Positions 41,272 to 50,654 of a DNA stretch of 64,000 nt are shown one piece after another. Position 1 is the first letter of the stretch, and every line of letters begins with the position of its first letter. The notes below the pieces were generated by a model. It saw only the letters and a program-made list of their open reading frames with translations. It ran no database searches and had not been told where the DNA came from. The translations under genes and the position numbers were made by a program. Source of the stretch: CAVQNQ01 sp963714205 (GTDB taxonomy: Bacteria; Acidobacteriota; Terriglobia; Bryobacterales; Bryobacteraceae); the NCBI GenBank assembly GCA_963714205.1, contig CAVQNQ010000002.1:1798001-1862000 (forward strand). The letters are read 5' to 3'.

Positions 41272-44200
41272 TTAGAACGTAAGCCGCATGGACATGTCCA
41301 CGCGCCGGTTATTAGCGACCGAACCGGTGCCGGCAGCGCCGCCGAAGCCGCCGCCGCCAAATCCCGTGTTCACGCTGGTTGCCTGTCCGAAGAAGGGCGA
41401 AGTCATGGTCCCTACGTATCCGCCGGGATTGAAGTGGTTCAGAATGTTGGTGAAGTTCACGCCCACGGTAAGGTTGAAGCGATGTTCGCTGGTATCGCCG
41501 CCCATCATGGCGCCGCGTCCGCCGCCGCCCATGCGCATTCCTCCACCGCCGCCGCGCCCGCCGCCACCGCCGAAGCCGCCGCGTCCGCCACCACCGAAGC
41601 CGCCGCGTCCGCCGCCGCCACCACCCGGGGCGCCACTCTGAACCGCATTGGCTCCGCGGATCGGCCCGAAACCAAAGACACGGTAAACCCGCATATTGAT
41701 CGAAATCAATCCGGCCATGGTCAGGTAGTTCTTGGGGACCACGCTGCCCAGCGAAGCGGCATTGGCAATGGTGGAGAACCCGCCGTATTTCGTGCAAACC
41801 ACGGTTCCGGAAGGCGTGCAGGCAGCGCCCGCGGAGGAGACCAGGTCGGGACGGGCGGTTCCATTGTCGCCGAACAGATCGTACCCCAGGGTCACGTCAT
41901 AAGGAGCCCCGGACCGCATGGTGATGAACGGAGCCACGCGGATGCCTTTGGGGCCGATTACCGATCCCGTAAGCATGAAATTGTTCCGCCGGTCCAGGTT
42001 GGAGCGGCCATAATCCAGCGCGAAATCGTAGGGGTCCGATGGAGTCCCCTGTAAGCCCTTGGCGTAGTTCAGCGAGTAGTTCCCGAACAGCGAAACCCGG
42101 CTGCTGAAGCGCGTGTTGAAGTTGACCATTACGATGTTCTGGTGCAGCAAACCGCCCGATTCATACTCCTCCAGGTATCCGGCGTTGTAGCCATACGGGA
42201 AAACGCCGTTGGTGGGGCCGAGAGGCAGGAGCGGATTGAACGTCCCCGGAAGCGGAGTGTTGATTGGCACCGTCTGCGACAAATGGTCCGAACGGTTATT
42301 GGTGTAAGTAACAGCCACCGTCGTGCTCCGGGGCAACTGGCGCTCCACGCCGATGGCGGACTGGATGCTGTAATCGGCTCGCAGTTTGGGATCCACCAGG
42401 TTGACGGTATTCTCCCCCGGCGACAAGGCCGAGAGCGGTGGAACGTTGGGATAGAACGTCGGATTGTAAGCGGTGTACTCCACCTGGTTGACGCCGTTGT
42501 TCAGAATGGCGTTCTCGAAAGGGCTGAAGCTGACGCGGTCGTAGAAGATTCCGACGCCGCCCCGCAGCACCGTCTTTTGCCGGCCGTTCCGGGCGCTTCC
42601 CGGCGCCCATGCCACACCGATTCGCGGAGCAAAGTCCCGATAGTCGCTCAGGAGGTTCTGAACCTCGTAGCGGAAGCCCAGACTCAAGGTGAGGTTCGGG
42701 CGCACACGCCAATCGTCCTGAACGAATGGGCTGGCATCCCAGCGCACCATGCCGATATAGGAACGCCCCGCCTGAATCGAGAACCGCGAAGGGCCGCCGC
42801 CCAACTGCTGGATCGCGGCTTCGGTAAATCCCGCCTGCTGCAACCGCAGGTTGAGCGCGTACTGCTCAATCGAAGTGAGCTCCACCGTCTCTCCGGGGAT
42901 GGGATTGTTGGAGGAATCGAGCACCGGCGCGAGTCCGCCGAGGAACGTGAACTGCCCGTTGAAGCCCTGAGGATTATTATTCTGGTCGCTATCGCGGCGG
43001 GCCCGCGCGCCAAACCGGATGGTGTGGACGCCGTGAACCACCGAGGTGATGTTCGTCAGCTCGAAATGGTGGGTCAGGTCGTAGTTGTTGCCCATGCCGT
43101 TGCCGCCAGTGGTGAAGGCGCCAGCCACGTTGACCGAGGGAATCAGGTTGCCCGCCGAATCGGTCCAGTTGCGCGTCCATTGGAAGCGGGTTTCATTGAT
43201 CGTCTTGCTGTTCAGGACCGCGGTTTCGGTGACCATCAGGTTCTGGGCGTCGCCGGTGATGTTATACGGGATTTGCGAATAGGGCGGGGGCAGATTGGTG
43301 CCTCCCAGTCCGGCGTTATCCCGCTGAGTGAACCGCTCTTCGAAGCGCGTGGTCAGCGTGTTGTTGCTGGTCAACTGGTAATCCACGCGCGGCGAAATGG
43401 TCGTCATGTAGTTCGGCGTGACCACAGCCGTGGTGATGTTCTGCGTGAGCAAAGTGGTGGGATCCAGGTAATTGGCATGAGTGATCGCATTATCCTGGAT
43501 ATCGCGCCGGTAGAAATCCAGGAAAAACGACGACCGGTGGTTAATGGGACCGCCGAAGCTGGCGTTGATCTGGCGGTTCGAGAAGGGCGGCTTGTTGCTC
43601 GCAAACGGATTGCGCGAGTTGAACAGCGCGTCGCTGTCGTTGAAGCTCAGCATACCGCGGTATTGATCGCTGCCCGGCTTGGTCAGGATTTCGATGCGGC
43701 CGAAACCGAGCCGGTCGTACTCCGCCGAAAAGGGATTCTGATTGATGCGGATTTCACGAATCGATTCCTTGGGAGGCAGTTGCCCGCCGGTGAATCCATC
43801 GATATAGATTTGGCCGCCATTGGGGCCGGCGCCCGGACCGGCCAGCGCCTCGAGCGCGTCCGAAAGATCGTCCGGATCGTCGGGGAGCGCCTCCAGGTCT
43901 TCGCCCTTGATCACCAGCGCGGTGGCGTTGTTGTCGGCCTCCACGGTGACGGTTGGGCCAGCCTCACCCTGCACCGTAATCACCTGCTTTTCGGCTCCGC
44001 TGACTACCAGTTGAATCGGCAACTGGGCGCTTCTCCCGCTCAGCGTCACTGTCTTCACGTAGTCCTGGAACCCGGGGAAACTCACCTTGACCGTGTATTG
44101 CCCCAACGCCAGGCCGCCGATGCTATAGGTGCCGTCGTTCTGCGTTTTGATGCTGCGCTCCACCCCATTGCCCGAAATCGATATCGTTCCGGCGGGAATC

Positions 44201-44310
44201 ACGGCGCCCGAGTTGTCCGTCAATACGCCGCGGAGCGTGCCCGTCTGTTGCGCCAGCACGCCGCCAACCAGCAGCGCAACTGCCAGGAGAAAAAAAAGAA
44301 CCCGTTGCAT
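41272..44310 (-). CDS. Oar-like TonB-dependent receptor with carboxypeptidase-regulatory-like N-terminus
   Basis: About 1012 residues. Signal peptide RVLFFLLAVALLVGGVLAQ; then an Ig-like carboxypeptidase regulatory domain (GTLRGVLTDNSGAVIPAG); plug region (GGQIYIDGFTGGQLPPKESI); then a large beta-barrel ending in a Phe (VDMSMRLTF), as outer-membrane proteins do. Near the C-terminus a low-complexity stretch of Gly, Arg, Phe and Met (coding 41509-41637) repeats GGRGGFGG. ATG 44310 has AGGTAGG upstream; an extension to 44385 would precede the signal peptide and is rejected. Substrate unknown. Confidence 0.85.
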   Translation of the reverse strand: MQRVLFFLLAVALLVGGVLAQQTGTLRGVLTDNSGAVIPAGTISISGNGVERSIKTQNDGTYSIGGLALGQYTVKVSFPGFQDYVKTVTLSGRSAQLPIQLVVSGAEKQVITVQGEAGPTVTVEADNNATALVIKGEDLEALPDDPDDLSDALEALAGPGAGPNGGQIYIDGFTGGQLPPKESIREIRINQNPFSAEYDRLGFGRIEILTKPGSDQYRGMLSFNDSDALFNSRNPFASNKPPFSNRQINASFGGPINHRSSFFLDFYRRDIQDNAITHANYLDPTTLLTQNITTAVVTPNYMTTISPRVDYQLTSNNTLTTRFEERFTQRDNAGLGGTNLPPPYSQIPYNITGDAQNLMVTETAVLNSKTINETRFQWTRNWTDSAGNLIPSVNVAGAFTTGGNGMGNNYDLTHHFELTNITSVVHGVHTIRFGARARRDSDQNNNPQGFNGQFTFLGGLAPVLDSSNNPIPGETVELTSIEQYALNLRLQQAGFTEAAIQQLGGGPSRFSIQAGRSYIGMVRWDASPFVQDDWRVRPNLTLSLGFRYEVQNLLSDYRDFAPRIGVAWAPGSARNGRQKTVLRGGVGIFYDRVSFSPFENAILNNGVNQVEYTAYNPTFYPNVPPLSALSPGENTVNLVDPKLRADYSIQSAIGVERQLPRSTTVAVTYTNNRSDHLSQTVPINTPLPGTFNPLLPLGPTNGVFPYGYNAGYLEEYESGGLLHQNIVMVNFNTRFSSRVSLFGNYSLNYAKGLQGTPSDPYDFALDYGRSNLDRRNNFMLTGSVIGPKGIRVAPFITMRSGAPYDVTLGYDLFGDNGTARPDLVSSAGAACTPSGTVVCTKYGGFSTIANAASLGSVVPKNYLTMAGLISINMRVYRVFGFGPIRGANAVQSGAPGGGGGGRGGFGGGGRGGFGGGGGRGGGGGMRMGGGGRGAMMGGDTSEHRFNLTVGVNFTNILNHFNPGGYVGTMTSPFFGQATSVNTGFGGGGFGGAAGTGSVANNRRVDMSMRLTF

Positions 44311-44365
44311 CTTTTGCCTACCTTGCCGCGTCCCTTTCGAACGTTTGGGGGCTGCGGTAATGCTA

Positions 44366-45532
44366 TTAATTTCCTTCGCCTCCACCCCCGCCGCCGAGGT
44401 TCCAGCCGCTCATAATGTCGCGGGTGGATGAGGGGGAGGCCGTCAGAAGAGGTTCCACTCCCGCCAGGAGTGTAATGGCGGTGACAGGTCCCGTGCCCGC
44501 ACCCATGGTGGTGCATACCATGATGGCATCGCCGCGCTTGAGTTCGGAAAGCTGCATGGGCGGGAGGCGGTCCAGCATCTGCCCGATATCGCCGCCGGCT
44601 CCGCGGCCGCCCCCGCGGTTCATGCCGCCCATCCCGCCGCCGCGCTGCGCTCCGCGCCCTTCCTGGCTATCGGAAGCGCCTTCCGCCGGGCCCTGGCCGC
44701 CGGGTCTGTAGCGGCGCGCCAGCATCGCCGCCATGGTTGGGTCCAGCTTTCTCATGGTCGAATCGGAATTCACCCTGACGATGAGCGGTTTCTTGGTAGC
44801 CAAGTCGGTAACTCGCATCTCGCCCGCGGCGGGATCGATGGAAATAACGGTCGCCGCGATCTGGGGGAAAGTGCCGGCCGCGATTCTCTCGGCTTTCACG
44901 GTCGTGCCGTCGGCGCTCCGGTTGCCCAGCACGCGAACCTGGTCGCCCACCTTGATTTCGGCGAAGGAACTCGGCTTGGCATCGCTGAAGCGGGCCGAAT
45001 CCGGCGCGTAGCGATGGTAATCCGTCTGGTCCGACGCCTGCACCGTTATGCTTCTCTGGCCCGCCTTTAATGTAATCGTTTTGGCCGCGGGGTCCAGCGC
45101 CACGACTTGGCCCGTAGTGCCCCGCCTCCGCCAATCTTCCTGCTCGGCCTTGGCAATCTTGTCCAGGTCGGACTTGGTCCGGACCACCAGGGAAGTGGCT
45201 TCGATCGTCTTTAGATCGGGAGCGCCCCGGAAGATCGCCACGACGCGATCGCCCGCGCTCAACTCCGAAATGGTCATTTTCACGGCCTTCTGCACGTCGG
45301 TTTCTCCGGGAGGCATGTGCAGAATAAGGGTCCGGGCGGAGGTCGTGATGGTCACGGCGTCGCCCTTGTCGGTCTTCACGGAGATGCGGTTGTCCGGCGC
45401 TTCGACGGTGACCACCAAGCCGGCTACCTGGCTGCGGGGCGCGGCGCCGCTCTGCGCCGGCTGCGCCTGCGCCCAAACCCTGCCGCAAGAGCCGGCTAGA
45501 GCCGCTAAGACGATGACCCTGAAGTACTTCAT
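44366..45532 (-). CDS. Exported DUF5666-like protein with Gly/Arg-rich segment
   Basis: 388 residues with a signal peptide (VIVLAALAGSCGRVWAQ). Three related small beta-barrel units can be seen, each with a pattern like VVTVEAPDNRISVKT, VVALDPAAKTITLKAG, VISIDPAAGEMRVTD followed by GDxV (AGDRVVA, VGDQVRVLG, RGDAIMV). This is the DUF5666 type of repeat, of unknown role. A Gly/Arg/Met-rich stretch (GGGMGGMNRGGGRGAGG) lies near residue 310 and the tail is poly-Gly. It precedes the TonB receptor by 55 bp and shares its Gly/Arg-rich character. Confidence 0.68.
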   Translation of the reverse strand: MKYFRVIVLAALAGSCGRVWAQAQPAQSGAAPRSQVAGLVVTVEAPDNRISVKTDKGDAVTITTSARTLILHMPPGETDVQKAVKMTISELSAGDRVVAIFRGAPDLKTIEATSLVVRTKSDLDKIAKAEQEDWRRRGTTGQVVALDPAAKTITLKAGQRSITVQASDQTDYHRYAPDSARFSDAKPSSFAEIKVGDQVRVLGNRSADGTTVKAERIAAGTFPQIAATVISIDPAAGEMRVTDLATKKPLIVRVNSDSTMRKLDPTMAAMLARRYRPGGQGPAEGASDSQEGRGAQRGGGMGGMNRGGGRGAGGDIGQMLDRLPPMQLSELKRGDAIMVCTTMGAGTGPVTAITLLAGVEPLLTASPSSTRDIMSGWNLGGGGGGEGN

Positions 45533-45702
45533 TTACGGCCTTGAATTCCCCTAATCTCTAAAGGGGGCGTCTACCCGGCACGGAAGGTTACACACATAGG
45601 CGCCTGGCAGGCACTCGCGGCGCGCCGCCGGAAACAGTCTTCCGACATGCTAGCCTGGAACCGGGAGCCGCCTCGCTGGATGGATCGGCGGATTCCGGCG
45701 CC

Positions 45703-47685
45703 GTGGGGAAACGGAACAAGCGCATATCGAAACCAGGGGGCTGCGATTCCGCGAGCGCGGTTCGTCCCACGCCGGCTGCCGCGGGCGAGATCCGAAAGGC
45801 GCCGCCGGCAGAGAAGCGGCGGATCGATCTCTATATCTGCCTGCTGCTGTCCGCGGTGACGCTGGCCGTATACAGCCGCGTCATCAATTTCGATTTCGTC
45901 AACTTCGACGATCCCGAATACGTTACCGCCAACTTCCACGTGCGCGCTGGGCTCACGTGGCAGGGCATCGTCTGGGCATTCACTTCTTTTCACGCCGCGA
46001 ATTGGTCGCCCCTTACGTGGCTGTCGCACATGGCGGATTGCCAGTTGTTCGGCATGCGCGCCGGCTGGCATCATCTGACGAGCGTTCTGCTCCACGCTCT
46101 GGCCGCCGTGCTGCTTTTCGCGGCGTTGAAACGCATGACCGGAGCGCGCTGGCCCAGCGCCTTTGCGGCCTTTCTTTTCGCGCTGCACCCGCTGCACATC
46201 GAATCGGTGGCCTGGATATCGGAGAGAAAGGACGTCCTGTGCGCGCTGTTCTGGTTCCTGGCGCTGTGGTGCTACGCGCGCTACGTGGAACGGCCCGGCG
46301 TGGTCCGCTATCTGCTCGTCCTGCTGGCATTTTGTCTCGGCCTGATGGCCAAGCCGATGATCGTCACGCTGCCTGCGGTGCTGCTGCTGGTGGATGTTTG
46401 GCCGCTCGGCCGCGCCAAGCGCCTCGGCGTTCTCTGGGAGAAACTGCCTTTCTTCGCGCTTGCGGCGGGCTCGGCCGCGGTAACATTCTTGGCCCAGGGG
46501 CGCGCGGTCCAGCCGCTCGCCGCGATACCCATCGGATTGCGGATCGAGAATGCCCTGGTGACGTACGCAACCTACATCGTCAGATCGTTCTGGCCCGCGA
46601 AGCTGGCCGTGTTTTATCCCTACCGGTACGATCTGCCGCTATGGCAGGCCGCGGCATCCGCCATATTACTGGCGGGAATTACGGCGGCCGTTGCCGCGCG
46701 GGCGCGCTCGCATCCCTACCTCGTAACGGGATGGCTCTGGTATCTCGTAACGCTCGTCCCGGTGATCGGGTTGATCCAGGTGGGATCGCAGTCCTCGGCG
46801 GATCGCTACACCTATGTGCCGATGACCGGCCTCGCCATCATGCTGGCTTGGGGCGCCGCGGACTTACTCGCCCGGCGTCCCAGCGCCCGTATGACGGTCG
46901 CCGTCGCGTCGGCCGCGGCCTGCTCCGCTTGCCTGGCACTTACCTGGTTTCAACTGCAATACTGGACGGATGGCGAATCGTTATTTCGGCACGCGGCGGA
47001 AGTTACCAGCGGCAACTACATCGCGCATAACAATCTGGCCAACTTCTACCTGACCCATAAGCGGAATCGCGAAGCCGCGGAGCAAAGCTATGAGACGCTT
47101 CGCATCCGCCCGTCTTACGCGGATGGGCACACCAACCTGGCCACGGCCCTCATGCGGATGGGCGAACTGGACGAATCGGAGAAGGAATACCGGGCGGCGC
47201 TCGATCTCAAGCCGGCCAGCGTGGAAGCGCATATCGGGTACGGCGCTCTGCTGGTGGCGCGGGGCCGCGCCCGCGAGGCTCTGCGCGAGTTCTCGACGGC
47301 CGTCGAGCTGGGGCCCGAGTACCCCGACGCGCACTATAACCTGGGGCGCGTGCTGGCCGCCTTGGGACGGCCGGACGAGGCCGCCGCGCAGTTTTATGAG
47401 GCGGTCCGGCTGCGACCCGATGAGGCGGACATCCGCCACAGCCTGGGAATGGTGCTGCTGAGCCGCGGGAGGCTGGACGAAGCCCTCGCCCAGTTCCGTG
47501 CCGAAGCGCGCCTGATGCCCGATGACCCGAACGTCCACTACCGCGTGGGCACGCTGCTGGCCAGCGCGGGGCAGTTCGACGAGGCGATCGCGCAGTTCTC
47601 CGAGGCCCTCCGGATCGAGCCGGACCTCGAGGGTGCGAAGAGGGGTCTCGAAATGGCTCAGGCGCGCCGCTACGCCCCGAAGTAG
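45703..47685 (+). CDS. TMTC-like membrane protein with C-terminal TPRs
   Basis: 660 residues. About ten membrane helices occupy residues 45-420. The first large loop has VNFDDPEYVTAN, the acidic motif of GT-C enzymes, and LHPLHIESVAWISERKDVL, typical of TMTC/DUF1736 proteins. The C-terminal third has about six TPR units (AHNNLANFYLTHKRNREAA, PDAHYNLGRVLAALGRPDEA and so on). Eukaryotic TMTCs transfer mannose to protein O-sites; bacterial relatives are uncharacterised, so a protein glycosylation role is inference. GTG 45703 is the first start in frame. Confidence 0.7.
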   Translation: MGKRNKRISKPGGCDSASAVRPTPAAAGEIRKAPPAEKRRIDLYICLLLSAVTLAVYSRVINFDFVNFDDPEYVTANFHVRAGLTWQGIVWAFTSFHAANWSPLTWLSHMADCQLFGMRAGWHHLTSVLLHALAAVLLFAALKRMTGARWPSAFAAFLFALHPLHIESVAWISERKDVLCALFWFLALWCYARYVERPGVVRYLLVLLAFCLGLMAKPMIVTLPAVLLLVDVWPLGRAKRLGVLWEKLPFFALAAGSAAVTFLAQGRAVQPLAAIPIGLRIENALVTYATYIVRSFWPAKLAVFYPYRYDLPLWQAAASAILLAGITAAVAARARSHPYLVTGWLWYLVTLVPVIGLIQVGSQSSADRYTYVPMTGLAIMLAWGAADLLARRPSARMTVAVASAAACSACLALTWFQLQYWTDGESLFRHAAEVTSGNYIAHNNLANFYLTHKRNREAAEQSYETLRIRPSYADGHTNLATALMRMGELDESEKEYRAALDLKPASVEAHIGYGALLVARGRAREALREFSTAVELGPEYPDAHYNLGRVLAALGRPDEAAAQFYEAVRLRPDEADIRHSLGMVLLSRGRLDEALAQFRAEARLMPDDPNVHYRVGTLLASAGQFDEAIAQFSEALRIEPDLEGAKRGLEMAQARRYAPK

Positions 47686-47705
47686 AATTTCGCGGGAAGC
47701 CCTCT

Positions 47706-48821
47706 TCACCGCGCCGGGGCCGGTGCGCGCGGCGAGACGATCACAATTTGGATATCCCGGGCGAGCGCGACGATGCTCTGCACCGGGTCGCGGGTGAGTG
47801 GGATGCGCCAGCGCCGCTCGGCCGGGCGCGCCAGAAAGATCTGGGTCACCTTGTTGCTGCGCGCGAAATCCACCACCGTTTCCGCCACCGAATCGCCTTC
47901 GATGATGCGCGTCTCGATGCGCAGATTGCGGGCGAAGTTCAGGTGCCGCTCGATGGCCTCATGATCCTCGGGCGATCCGTTGCGGCCGCCCGGAGCCCGC
48001 ACGGCGACGGCCAGCGGCTCGGCGCCCACGAAGTCCCCCACGCGCCGGGCCCGCCGGATCAGCATGGCGGTTTCGGGATCCGGCGTGATCAGCACCAGAA
48101 TTCTTTCGCGAGCATTCGCCTGGCCGGGCGGGCCGCCATCCTTTCGCGCCACAGCGTCTTCGTTTCCGGCGCGGTGCTCCACCTCGTGCGCGGTCTGCCT
48201 GAGCGCCAGCTCGCGCAACGCCACCAGCGTGGATTCACGGAAGAAATTCTGCAACGCGCGCTGGGCCTTCTCGCGCCCGTACACCACGCCGCGGTCCAGG
48301 CGGTTCAGAAGCGCGCGCGGCGGCAGATCCACCATCACCACTTCGTCGGCCTGCTCCACCACCCAATCCGGGATGGTCTCGCGCACGCGAATTCCGGTGA
48401 ACTCGAAGACCTGGTCGTTGAGGCTTTCCAGGTGCTGGATGTTCATGGTGGTGAGGGCGTCGATGCCCGCGTCGAGCAGCACCAGCACGTCTTCCCAGCG
48501 CTTGCCCCGCTCCGATCCCGGCACGTTGGTGTGAGGAAATTCATCCACCGCGCAAACCTGGGGGCTTCGGGCGAGAATAACATCGGTATCCATCTCCTCG
48601 AAGGTCGATCCGCGGTACTCGATCTTCTTCCGGGGAATAATCTCCAGGCCCTCCGCCTTGGCGATGGTGTCCTTGCGGCCGTGCGCCTCGAAGTATCCCA
48701 CCACCACGTCCACGCGGCGCTCCCGCAGCTCCTGGGCCTCCTCCAGCATCGAGTAGGTTTTGCCGACGCCGGCGGCATAGCCCATGTAGATTTTCAGCTT
48801 CCCGCGTGCCTCTGCGCTCAT
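47706..48821 (-). CDS. Stand-alone KdpD N-terminal sensor/USP protein, copy 2
   Basis: 371 residues: a KdpD domain (about 1-215) followed by a universal-stress-protein domain. There is no membrane segment or histidine-kinase module, whereas full KdpD has about 900 residues. Walker A is GYAAGVGKTYSM. The Walker B-like motif is VDEFPHTNVPGS (DELAHTNAPGS in typical KdpD). The C-terminal USP half (ILVLITPDPETAMLIRRARR, VTQIFLARPAERRW) is of the kind that senses K+ or c-di-AMP in other KdpDs. It starts 2 bp after copy 1 ends, so the two are co-translated. It probably controls one of the separate DUF4118 kinases nearby. Confidence 0.85.
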   Translation of the reverse strand: MSAEARGKLKIYMGYAAGVGKTYSMLEEAQELRERRVDVVVGYFEAHGRKDTIAKAEGLEIIPRKKIEYRGSTFEEMDTDVILARSPQVCAVDEFPHTNVPGSERGKRWEDVLVLLDAGIDALTTMNIQHLESLNDQVFEFTGIRVRETIPDWVVEQADEVVMVDLPPRALLNRLDRGVVYGREKAQRALQNFFRESTLVALRELALRQTAHEVEHRAGNEDAVARKDGGPPGQANARERILVLITPDPETAMLIRRARRVGDFVGAEPLAVAVRAPGGRNGSPEDHEAIERHLNFARNLRIETRIIEGDSVAETVVDFARSNKVTQIFLARPAERRWRIPLTRDPVQSIVALARDIQIVIVSPRAPAPAR

Positions 48822-48823
48822 CT

Positions 48824-49915
48824 TTATTGCGGAAAGATCCGCACGTCCATCCCCTGTGAACCTCGAATCAGCTTATCCACCGGGTCGCCCCACAGGCGCG
48901 GCCCGATGCCCGAACGCTGGCTGTGTCCGATGAACAACTGGGTGATATGCCGCGAGCGGGCGAACTCGAGGATGGTCTCGATGGGGTCTTCGCCATCCAG
49001 GATTTCGATCTGGGCCCGCGCCGCGCGGGCGATCCCCAGCTTTTCATCGAGGGCCGCCTGGTCCGCCACCGAGATCTGCGCCTGCTGCACGTAGGTCACG
49101 ATCAGCTCGCCGTGAAAGCGGTCGGCGATGATCCTAGCCGTATCGATCATGGCTCGAATGTTGGCGCGCGGCGTGATGCAGACCAGCAGGCGCTCCTGCG
49201 TTCCGTAATGCTGCTCGATCCCGTGGCTCTCGAGATACTTCGTCAATTCCTGATCGACTACTTCGGCGGCCAGCACCAGCGTCAGCTCCCGCAGCTTGGA
49301 GAGCCGTTGCTGCCGCCTCTCGGCGTCCGGGTGTTCATCCGGCGCGGGTCCCAGAGGCTCCTCGGGAGCGGCATCCACCAGCTCGATCTCATCGGCGCTC
49401 TTGATGAACGCCACCGGCACGGTCTCCGTGACGTGTTTGCCGGTGATGGCCTCGACGTCCTCACGCAGCTCCGCAACGTACTGGATGTTGACGGAGGTAA
49501 TGACCGATATGCCGGCTTCGAGCAGTTCCCGCACGTCTTCCCATCGCGTGGCGTGGCGGCTGCCGGGTGGGTTGTCGTAGGCCAGACCGTCGATTACGCA
49601 TACCGAGGGATGACGCCGCAGCAGAGCCTGGAGATCGATGATGGGCCTGTCCCCCGTTGAAATGGGAACGATAACCTCGAGGTTCCGCAGAATCGCCTCG
49701 ACATCCTCCGGAACCGCCGGCTGGATGCCGCCGACCACCACGTCTTCGCCACGCGCTTTCCGGCGGCGCGCCTCGTCCAGCATGCGGTAAGACTTGCCCA
49801 CCCCGGAGGCGTAGCCCAGGAATATCTTGAGCCGCCCCCACGAAACCGCCGCCTCCTCGGCCTGAACTTCGCGCAGGAGATCCTCGGGAGTCCGGCGGCG
49901 AAGTTCAGAAGGCAT
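48824..49915 (-). CDS. Stand-alone KdpD N-terminal sensor/USP protein, copy 1
   Basis: 363 residues with the same architecture as copy 2 but clearly diverged. Walker A GYASGVGKSYRM is intact. The Walker B-like region reads VIDGLAYDNPPGS, losing the Glu of the usual DE pair, so nucleotide handling may differ. The USP half shows LLVCITPRANIRAMIDTARI and HITQLFIGHSQRSG, the latter close to the USP nucleotide loop. A linker rich in Glu, Asp and Pro (EEPLGPAPDEHPDAE) sits between the halves. It follows kdpC by 134 bp on the same strand. Confidence 0.85.
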   Translation of the reverse strand: MPSELRRRTPEDLLREVQAEEAAVSWGRLKIFLGYASGVGKSYRMLDEARRRKARGEDVVVGGIQPAVPEDVEAILRNLEVIVPISTGDRPIIDLQALLRRHPSVCVIDGLAYDNPPGSRHATRWEDVRELLEAGISVITSVNIQYVAELREDVEAITGKHVTETVPVAFIKSADEIELVDAAPEEPLGPAPDEHPDAERRQQRLSKLRELTLVLAAEVVDQELTKYLESHGIEQHYGTQERLLVCITPRANIRAMIDTARIIADRFHGELIVTYVQQAQISVADQAALDEKLGIARAARAQIEILDGEDPIETILEFARSRHITQLFIGHSQRSGIGPRLWGDPVDKLIRGSQGMDVRIFPQ

Positions 49916-50049
49916 GCATCTTTAGAATACCGTGCGTCGCGAGATTGAAATTCCACCTCCAGCCGGGTCGATGCGCGTTTGGAGCGGACCCTCCTGGGAA
50001 TTCGCCCGTCCCGCAGCCGCCAGCAGACAGGCCCGCAAGGCGAGCGATT

Positions 50050-50634
50050 TCACTTTTGGACGGCAGCGCCATCCAAGGCCAGGTTCAGCTTCAGTACGTT
50101 CACCCGCGGCTCGCCGAACACGCCCATATCCGGGCCCTCCGTGAGCCGGTCCACCAAGGCGCGTACCTGTTCGGGAGGCAGCCCGCGCGCTTTAGCCACG
50201 CGAGGGATCTGCGCTTCGGCCGACTCGGGGCTGAGGTGCGGATCGAGCCCGCTGGCGGACGCCGTGAGCAGGTCGGCCGGAATCGGCCCCCGGAAATCGG
50301 GGTTCTCCTTGCGGAACTTGGCGATCGAGGCGTTGACGCGGTCCACCAGCTTCTGGTTGGTGGGGCCGTAGTTCGAGCCGCCCGAAGCGGTAGGATCGTA
50401 GCCATCGTTGCCCGCCGCCGAGGGGCGCGGCTGGAAATATTGGGGCCTGGCGAAGTTCTGACCGATCAGCTCCGATCCCACCACTTTTCCATCCGCCCTC
50501 ACGATCAGGCTGCCGTTAGCCTGGTGCGGGAAGAGCACCTGGCTGATGCCGGTGATCGCCAGCGGGTAGATCACGCCGAGGAGTATGGTCATGAAGATCT
50601 TGATTCGCAATCCGGGAAGGATGTGTTGCCACAT
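50050..50634 (-). CDS. kdpC: Potassium-transporting ATPase subunit C
   Basis: 194 residues. An N-terminal membrane helix (IFMTILLGVIYPLAITGI) is followed by a periplasmic domain with the conserved GSELIGQNF, YFQPRPSAA and DPHLSPESAEAQIPRVA. KdpC stabilises the KdpFABC complex and helps ATP binding. It is 20 bp downstream of kdpB with AGGAGGC-type spacing. Full length for the family. Confidence 0.95.
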   Translation of the reverse strand: MWQHILPGLRIKIFMTILLGVIYPLAITGISQVLFPHQANGSLIVRADGKVVGSELIGQNFARPQYFQPRPSAAGNDGYDPTASGGSNYGPTNQKLVDRVNASIAKFRKENPDFRGPIPADLLTASASGLDPHLSPESAEAQIPRVAKARGLPPEQVRALVDRLTEGPDMGVFGEPRVNVLKLNLALDGAAVQK

Positions 50635-50654
50635 AACGATGCCTCCTTGCCTCT

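Noticed and set aside
42142..44415. 757-codon plus-strand frame opposite the TonB receptor
   Set aside because: Antisense of a clearly conserved receptor; no motifs, and high Arg/Val content expected from the opposite strand.
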